Assembly: GCA_013378335.1 (NCBI GenBank)
Contig: CP040556.1
Location: forward strand, 1,984,001-2,048,000
From: Streptococcus sanguinis
GTDB taxonomy: Bacteria; Bacillota; Bacilli; Lactobacillales; Streptococcaceae
DNA: 64,000 nucleotides
Direction: 5' to 3'
Within the stretch, counting starts at the first letter, position 1. Each line of letters starts with the position of its first letter. The position numbers and the translations under genes are program-made. The notes under the pieces were generated by a model, which was given only the letters and a program-made list of their open reading frames with translations, was not told the DNA's origin and did no database searches. Positions 59,149-64,000 of the stretch are shown here, piece after piece.

Positions 59149-60927
59149 TCATTTCTTATAGACCGGATGATCAAGCAAGGTCAACTCTTCAATCTTGACA
59201 TTTTCAGTTTCAAAGACGATAAATTCATTCTTTTCCTTAAGCAAGCCAGACGGCACATAGAGATAGTGAATCGGCCCTTCATTCCAGTAGCGGCCAAGGT
59301 TGAAGCCGTTGACCGAAATACAGCCCTTACCATACTTAGAGCAGTCGATGAAGGTATCAGCAATATCATCCAACTTCGCTTCAAAGCGATAGAAGGTCGG
59401 TGCTTTGACTCTTTCCGGTGGAGCTGAGTAGCAGTCTAGCTTGGCCAGCATTTTCTGGTCAAACTTGAGCGCATAATGCTTCCAGCCCTTGCGGAACTGG
59501 TGGTTAATCATGATACCACCCTTGACTCCCTTAGATTGACTGGGTGCGCCCAGCTTGTAACCATAGTTGACCCGCCCCATATTTTCCACCAGCACATCAA
59601 TCTGAATCCGCTCGGTATCAGCTGAGAAGAGCATCTCATCACCGATTTCTTCCCGATACTGGGTAGCTAGGTGCTCCTGATTGATATAGAAATGACAGCG
59701 GTCATGAGTCTCCAAGGCCTTGAGCCTTTCCTCATGGTATTGATTTTTGATATCGGAACGGTAGAGGATATAGCCATGATTCTGCCCAATCTGCTCCATA
59801 GGCTGCGGATAATCCAGCAGAATTTCTTCAGTGATATCCGCTGCCACATCCAGCAGATTTGCAGTCCCAAGCAGCGGAAAACTGCCATAGGCCTTGTCCT
59901 GTCGGCTAATCGGCTCCATCTGCTCAAGCTCTGGAAAGACCTCGTGGGTCACCCGCTGAACAGCGTAGTATTTCTCGGTCGGCTGCCCCCACTCAGTAAT
60001 AGGAGCATCAAAGTCATAGGAGGTAATCTGTGGCAAATCCTTGGTCTTGCGGGCAGAACAGCCGCTGATAAAACCAAAATTGGTCCCACCTCTCAGTAGG
60101 AAAAGGTTCATGCTGCCCAGCTGCAGCATTTCTTTGACATCCTGAGCCAAATCTTCGGCTTCACGCCGAACGATTTCCTCGCTCCAGCGGCTGAACCAGC
60201 CATCCCAGAACTCCGTACACATAAGCGGCCATTTCTTGCCGTACCGCTCCATGAAAGCTCGCAGATTGTCTGTATTTTCCTTGGGCTGGGAGCCAAAATT
60301 CCCTGTCACAAAAATATCATCCTCAATCAAGGTTCCAGACTCCAAAGCCTCTATCCATGTCCCATCAGAGGTAAAGAGGGGAACCGTAACTCCACGCACC
60401 TTCATCATCTGCGCAATACTGCGCATGTAGGCCTTGTCTTCGGCGTAAGAACCGTATTCATTTTCCACCTGCATCATGAGGATAGGTCCGCCTTGATCAC
60501 TCTGATAGGGCAGAAGCTTGGGAAAGAGCCAGTCATAGAAATGACTGACCTTCTCCAAAAAAAGCGGATGATTGACCCGCAGGCGCATTGAAGGATATCT
60601 CAAGAGCCAAGCCGGCAGGCCGCCAAAGTCAAACTCTGCACAGATGTAGGGCGTCGGCCGGACAATGAGATAAAGCCCCATCTCCTCAACCAACTTGAAG
60701 TACGCTTCAAAATCCAGCATGCCCTCTGCCTGAAACTGACCTTCCTGAGGCTCATGCAACGCCCAAGGAATATAGGTTTCTACCGTATTAAAGCCTAAAG
60801 CTTTAAGATTGTAAAGGGTATCTCGCCACTGGTCCGGATGAAGCCGGAAATACTGAATAGCTCCTGATAAAATCTTAAAAGGTTTGCCATCCAGGTAAAA
60901 TTCTTCTTTAATTTCAAATTTTGCCAT
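59149..60927 (-). CDS. Beta-galactosidase, glycoside hydrolase family 35 (BgaC-like)
   Basis: A 592-residue enzyme. Acid/base Glu is in MMQVENEYGSYAEDK near residue 155, nucleophile Glu in MCTEFWDGWFSRW near 238. N-terminal (beta/alpha)8 barrel (YFRLHPDQWRDTLYNLKALGFNTVETYIPW) followed by two beta-rich domains from about 380. There is no signal peptide or LPXTG, so it acts in the cytoplasm or leaves by an unconventional route, as reported for pneumococcal BgaC, a beta-1,3-galactosidase. The ATG adjoins the EIIC stop codon directly. Cytoplasmic action on a PTS-imported galactoside is the simplest reading. Confidence 0.92.
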   Translation of the reverse strand: MAKFEIKEEFYLDGKPFKILSGAIQYFRLHPDQWRDTLYNLKALGFNTVETYIPWALHEPQEGQFQAEGMLDFEAYFKLVEEMGLYLIVRPTPYICAEFDFGGLPAWLLRYPSMRLRVNHPLFLEKVSHFYDWLFPKLLPYQSDQGGPILMMQVENEYGSYAEDKAYMRSIAQMMKVRGVTVPLFTSDGTWIEALESGTLIEDDIFVTGNFGSQPKENTDNLRAFMERYGKKWPLMCTEFWDGWFSRWSEEIVRREAEDLAQDVKEMLQLGSMNLFLLRGGTNFGFISGCSARKTKDLPQITSYDFDAPITEWGQPTEKYYAVQRVTHEVFPELEQMEPISRQDKAYGSFPLLGTANLLDVAADITEEILLDYPQPMEQIGQNHGYILYRSDIKNQYHEERLKALETHDRCHFYINQEHLATQYREEIGDEMLFSADTERIQIDVLVENMGRVNYGYKLGAPSQSKGVKGGIMINHQFRKGWKHYALKFDQKMLAKLDCYSAPPERVKAPTFYRFEAKLDDIADTFIDCSKYGKGCISVNGFNLGRYWNEGPIHYLYVPSGLLKEKNEFIVFETENVKIEELTLLDHPVYKK

Positions 60928-62283
60928 CTATCCAAGCTCCTCCTGTTTATCTGCCATCTTGACAAAGGGCAAATATATAGCGGTCGAAATAGCGATATTA
61001 ACAAGCGAAAGAATAATTGCCCGCCAGTCGAATGCTGTCGCAAAGAAACCGTAGAGAATCGGCGGCATTACCCAGGTAACGTTTTGAGTAACCGGCGCAA
61101 CCAAGCCCATAGAGGTTGCAAAGTAGGCTACTGTCACCATGACCATTGGCGTCAGGACATATGGAATAAACATAATTGGATTCAAAACGATTGGCAGACC
61201 ATACATGACCGGCTCACCGATGTTGAAGACCATTGGGAAAATTCCCAACTTGGCCACTTCGCGATAGTGCTTGTTCCGAGATTGCCAGAGAATGGCAATG
61301 GCAACCCCAATCGCATCAAACCAGACAAAAGCACCAAAAGAATTATCCGTCCACATGTAAGGAATCGCATGCCCAGCCTGATAAGCTTCCAGATTGGCCA
61401 GCATGGTCACACCAAAGAGACTGGCCATAACTGGCGCCAGCACATTACCACCGTGCAGTCCAAAGAACCAAAAAATCTTATTGAGAAAGACAATGAGCAG
61501 CACAGCCCAGAAGCTTTGAGACAAGCTGAGAAGCGGCGCCTGAAGAATCTTGTAAATCCAGTCAATCAACAGCTCGCCTGTCACCAGATTAAAGAGATAG
61601 GTCGCAATTCCCACGACATACATGGCAATCGCAGCTGGAATGATAGACAGGAACGGCTTCATGATAGCTGGCGGAACAGAATCCGGAAGCTTGATAGTCC
61701 AGTTACGATTCATAACCTTACAGAAGATAATGACGGACACAAAACCAATCAGAATGGCAGTAAAATAACCACGCGCACTGATCTGGTCACCTGGAATGAC
61801 ACTGTTAATCGTCACAGACAGGTTACTGCCGTCAAGTTTTAGCTCTGGAAGTTTTGAAATTGCCTTGCTCAGTCCTGGTGTTTTGCCAGCCAACTCAAAG
61901 GTTTTAGTAACAGAGCCACCAATGGTAATGATGTAGGAGGCAACAGCTACCAGACCGGCAGACACCTTATCAGTATTATAAATCTTAGCGATATTGACCC
62001 CGAAGGTAAAGAGAAACAAGAGGGTAACGATAGGGATACTGCCCTTAAATACCAGCCAGTTAATATCAATCAGCCACTGGAAGGTAGAGGAAATCCAGGT
62101 CCAGCCGAACTGTCCTGGCAAGTCAGATAGAAAGGCGTTGACCATGAGGGCGAAAGAGCCCGTCATAATCACAGGCATGGTCCCGATAAAGGAATCCCGT
62201 AGGGCAACCAGAAATTTTTGGTTGCCGATTTTATTGGCAATAGGCATGAGACGCGCTTGCCATTTATCAACCAAACTACTCAT
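60928..62283 (-). CDS. PTS EIIC component, lactose/cellobiose family (beta-galactoside operon)
   Basis: A membrane permease of about 451 residues and ten helices. Landmarks are ALRDSFIGTMPVIMTGSFALMVNAF at the N terminus, KIFWFFGLHGGNVLAPVM in the middle and NIGEPVMYGLPIVLNPIMFIPY as substrate loop. The start at 62283 is preferred to the ATG two codons upstream because AGGAG is 8 nt away rather than 2. It lies between EIIA and the GH35 gene. Probably imports a beta-galactoside with phosphorylation. Confidence 0.9.
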   Translation of the reverse strand: MSSLVDKWQARLMPIANKIGNQKFLVALRDSFIGTMPVIMTGSFALMVNAFLSDLPGQFGWTWISSTFQWLIDINWLVFKGSIPIVTLLFLFTFGVNIAKIYNTDKVSAGLVAVASYIITIGGSVTKTFELAGKTPGLSKAISKLPELKLDGSNLSVTINSVIPGDQISARGYFTAILIGFVSVIIFCKVMNRNWTIKLPDSVPPAIMKPFLSIIPAAIAMYVVGIATYLFNLVTGELLIDWIYKILQAPLLSLSQSFWAVLLIVFLNKIFWFFGLHGGNVLAPVMASLFGVTMLANLEAYQAGHAIPYMWTDNSFGAFVWFDAIGVAIAILWQSRNKHYREVAKLGIFPMVFNIGEPVMYGLPIVLNPIMFIPYVLTPMVMVTVAYFATSMGLVAPVTQNVTWVMPPILYGFFATAFDWRAIILSLVNIAISTAIYLPFVKMADKQEELG

Positions 62284-62294
62284 CTGCATTTCTC

Positions 62295-62612
62295 CTATTC
62301 ATCAAATTTTTTATGCAAATCAACAATCTCCTTTGCCAAATCAACAAAGGCGATACTGGTCATGAGATGATCCTGCCCATGCACCATAAATAAACTAAGT
62401 TCTGTTTTCTCTCCTTGTGCCTCCTTGCTCAGCATTTCAGCCTGAGCGTGATGGGCTTGCAGCAGGGCCTTCTGAGCCTGACTCAACCTCTCCTGAGCTC
62501 GGTCAAAATCCTGCTTTTTAGCTGCTGCAATGGCTTCGATAGCACAAGATTTAGCCTCTCCGCCATACATAATGAGGGTCATAGCGACCTCTAAGGAATC
62601 TTTATTTTCCAT
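62295..62612 (-). CDS. PTS EIIA component, lactose/cellobiose family
   Basis: A 105-residue phosphocarrier. The phosphorylated histidine is in LSLFMVHGQDHLMTS near residue 76. MTLIMYGGEAKSCAIEAIAAAKKQDFD fits helices 1 and 2. It follows EIIB by 8 bp and precedes EIIC by about 11 bp. Confidence 0.93.
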   Translation of the reverse strand: MENKDSLEVAMTLIMYGGEAKSCAIEAIAAAKKQDFDRAQERLSQAQKALLQAHHAQAEMLSKEAQGEKTELSLFMVHGQDHLMTSIAFVDLAKEIVDLHKKFDE

Positions 62613-62620
62613 AGGAGCAC

Positions 62621-62938
62621 CTACTTCATGAGCGACTCTGCCAGATCCAGGACCTTATCCCCCTTCATCATTCCGTAATCCGTCATAGGGATAACATCCA
62701 CCGGAATGCCTTTTGAAGCTAGTTTTTCCTGTAAATCCTCCAGTAGATAGCGGACCTGAGGCCCCAGCAAAAGGACATCAACCTTTTTCTCGCTCAGATA
62801 GTCTTCTGCTTCTGACACTGGCACCGCAAATATCGTCGCAGCTAAACCTCGCTCCTCTGCAGCTTTCTGCATTTTATTGACCATGAGACTGGTGCTCATC
62901 CCAGCTGCACAGACTAACATAATCTGTTTTGTTTCCAT
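62621..62938 (-). CDS. PTS EIIB component, lactose/cellobiose family
   Basis: A 105-residue phosphocarrier with active Cys in IMLVCAAGMSTSLMVNKM and the second signature VDVLLLGPQVRYLL. The start METKQI at 62938 is chosen because AGGAGG lies 6 nt upstream; the ATG two codons earlier directly abuts that site and is unlikely. First gene of the operon EIIB-EIIA-EIIC-GH35-aldo/keto reductase. Confidence 0.93.
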   Translation of the reverse strand: METKQIMLVCAAGMSTSLMVNKMQKAAEERGLAATIFAVPVSEAEDYLSEKKVDVLLLGPQVRYLLEDLQEKLASKGIPVDVIPMTDYGMMKGDKVLDLAESLMK

Positions 62939-63057
62939 CGGCATCCTCCTTTATGAATCTGACCTAGCCTGCAACGACGCTTGTTATTTATTTTTAATAT
63001 ATAAACAAAAATCCAAAAATAGAATATTTTTCACTATGTTATTAACATTCTATAAAC

Positions 63058-63086
63058 ATTATAACTATTTTTCTGTACTATGTCAA
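63058..63086 (-). promoter_or_regulatory. Promoter of the beta-galactoside PTS operon
   Basis: On the minus strand consensus TTGACA (63086-63081), a 17-bp spacer and consensus TATAAT (63063-63058). Just downstream is a direct repeat TGTTTATA-GAA-TGTTAATA, which may be the operator of the divergent ROK regulator. The leader to the EIIB start is about 115 nt. Confidence 0.85.
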
Positions 63087-63094
63087 CGCTTACA
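63081..63094. promoter_or_regulatory. Catabolite-responsive element (cre-like)
   Basis: TGTAAGCGTTGACA on the minus strand matches TGWAARCGYTWNCW at 13 of 14 positions. It covers the -35 box of the PTS promoter and lies between it and the ROK gene promoter, so CcpA could repress the operon in glucose. Confidence 0.75.
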
Positions 63095-63095
63095 T

Positions 63096-63124
63096 TTGAG
63101 ATTTCTAGCTTTTTTTGATAGTAT
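63096..63124 (+). promoter_or_regulatory. Probable promoter of the ROK regulator gene
   Basis: TTGAGA (63096-63101), a 17-bp spacer and TAGTAT (63119-63124), about 18 nt upstream of the ATG. It starts 2 bp after the cre-like site. Confidence 0.5.
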
Positions 63125-63142
63125 AGCAGCAGAGGAAACAAG

Positions 63143-64000
63143 ATGACACGAACTAGAAAACAAAACGAGCTAAGGGCAACTGTCCTGGATCGGCTCTATG
63201 CCAAACGACCGATTTCCCGGATTGATATTTCAAAAGAAACTCAAATTACACCAGCCACGACCGGCAGCATCATCAATGAGCTGATCAAGGAAGGCTTGGT
63301 ACTGGAGCTGGGCGAGCTCAATGACGAGAGCGTAGGCCGCAAGAAAACCCTGCTAGATATTGCGCCCCGTAGCCGCTACTATCTAGGCTTTGAGATTTCT
63401 GAAAAACAGCTGGCCATCGTCATCGCTGACAATACCGGTGAGATTGCAGAAAGCAGCATTCGGACTTATCAAGTCGAGGTGACAGGCGGCCCGTCTGACC
63501 AGGAAATTATCCAGCTGATTCAAGATTTTCTAAAAAAGAACAGCCAATACTCCATCTCAGCGATTGCCCTCGGGTTGCCGGGGCATGTGAATCTCTCTGA
63601 GAGTGATTTTATCATTTCTAAAAACCCCCACTGGGGACAGATTAACCTGCGGACTATTCAAGAGGCTTTTGACCTCCCTGTCTACTTTGCCAATAAGTCC
63701 CACTGCCTGACACTGGCTGAACGCCTCTTTAGCTATCATCCGACAGACAGCAATTTTATCGTCTATCATGTCGCCCGAGGTATTCATTGCTCTTACATGT
63801 ACAAGGGCAGCATTTACAGCCAGGATAATTATCTTATCGGGGAGGTGGGGCATACCGTCATCAATCCTGAAGGCGAGCGCTGTCCTTGCGGTAAGCAGGG
63901 CTGCCTGCAGGTTTATGCCAGCGAGAGCGCTCTGATTGATAAAGCAGCTATCCTGTATCGGGCTTCCCAGACCTCGCTCTTAAAGACCCTTGTAGAGGAT
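63143..64000 (+). CDS. ROK family transcriptional regulator (3' end outside the window)
   Basis: 286 codons are visible and the frame stays open. The N terminus (KQNELRATVLDRLYAKRPISRIDISKETQITPATTGSIINELIKEGLV) is a winged helix-turn-helix as in XylR/NagC-type repressors. The ROK domain follows: YLGFEISEKQLAIVIADNTGE, IALGLPGHVNL, and the metal/sugar-binding motif GEVGHTVINPEGERCPCGKQGCLQ near residues 234-256. GAGGAAACAAG precedes the ATG. It is divergent from the PTS-GH35 operon and is its likely sugar-responsive regulator. Confidence 0.93.
   Translation, partial: MTRTRKQNELRATVLDRLYAKRPISRIDISKETQITPATTGSIINELIKEGLVLELGELNDESVGRKKTLLDIAPRSRYYLGFEISEKQLAIVIADNTGEIAESSIRTYQVEVTGGPSDQEIIQLIQDFLKKNSQYSISAIALGLPGHVNLSESDFIISKNPHWGQINLRTIQEAFDLPVYFANKSHCLTLAERLFSYHPTDSNFIVYHVARGIHCSYMYKGSIYSQDNYLIGEVGHTVINPEGERCPCGKQGCLQVYASESALIDKAAILYRASQTSLLKTLVED

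Noticed and set aside
61084..61842. A 252-codon open frame opposite the PTS EIIC gene
   Set aside because: The translation is an Asn/His/Arg-rich shadow, with no start signal or recognisable domain.

Overview
The window is a Streptococcus chromosome segment, most likely from the sanguinis/gordonii group of oral streptococci. The evidence is the gene content (rocS, cppA, glnR-glnA, rpoY-rnjA, an antigen I/II adhesin with an LPETG anchor, CHAP and LPXTG surface proteins), AAAGGAG-type ribosome binding sites, and TTGACA/TATAAT or extended -10 promoters. The order glycyl-radical operon - gldA - leuS is, from memory, as in S. pneumoniae and S. mutans. I see no rRNA, tRNA, prophage or CRISPR array.

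1-8.7 kb: the end of a two-part threonine/serine exporter, then the mevalonate pathway in two facing operons: mvaS-mvaA (+) and mvk-mvaD-mvaK2-fni (-). At the junction lies a ~160-bp repeat interrupted by an IS30-family insertion sequence. 8.7-18.2 kb: a serine hydrolase, cppA, an unusual membrane protein, the aquaglyceroporin gla divergent from a frameshifted pepX, ebfC, a membrane glycerophosphodiesterase and rocS. 18.5-28 kb: a BaiN-like flavoprotein, DUF1697, NUDIX, a TipA-type MerR regulator, a methyltransferase, azlCD, the tsaB-rimI-tsaD tRNA t6A group, and rpoY-rnjA.

28.2-34.4 kb: a more plastic stretch with a DNA-alkylation-repair HEAT protein, a TetR remnant, three tandem paralogues of an unrecognised small anchored protein (one frameshifted), glnRA with a clear GlnR box, and a LysM-CHAP protein. 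34.7-44.4 kb: a 1506-aa antigen I/II adhesin, pgk, a VIT-family metal transporter with an exact PerR-type box, and leuS. 44.5-54.6 kb: a glycyl-radical sugar locus (PTS EIIA/B/C, glycyl radical enzyme, its activase, Fsa-type aldolase, GldA, DeoR and SorC regulators) bracketed by two copies of one terminator hairpin. 54.6-64 kb: a glycosyltransferase, a NERD protein, an LPXTG pseudogene with two lesions, and a beta-galactoside operon (lactose-family PTS EIIB/EIIA/EIIC, GH35, aldo/keto reductase) divergent from a ROK regulator, with a cre-like site in the shared promoter region.

Two intergenic repeat families stand out: R1 (~165 bp, three full copies and one partial) and R2 (~180 bp, two copies). 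All sit at 3' ends of genes, mostly between convergent genes. They share terminal hairpins with each other and with ordinary short terminators in the window. Four genes are broken: pepX, the LPXTG protein, one small paralogue and the TetR remnant.
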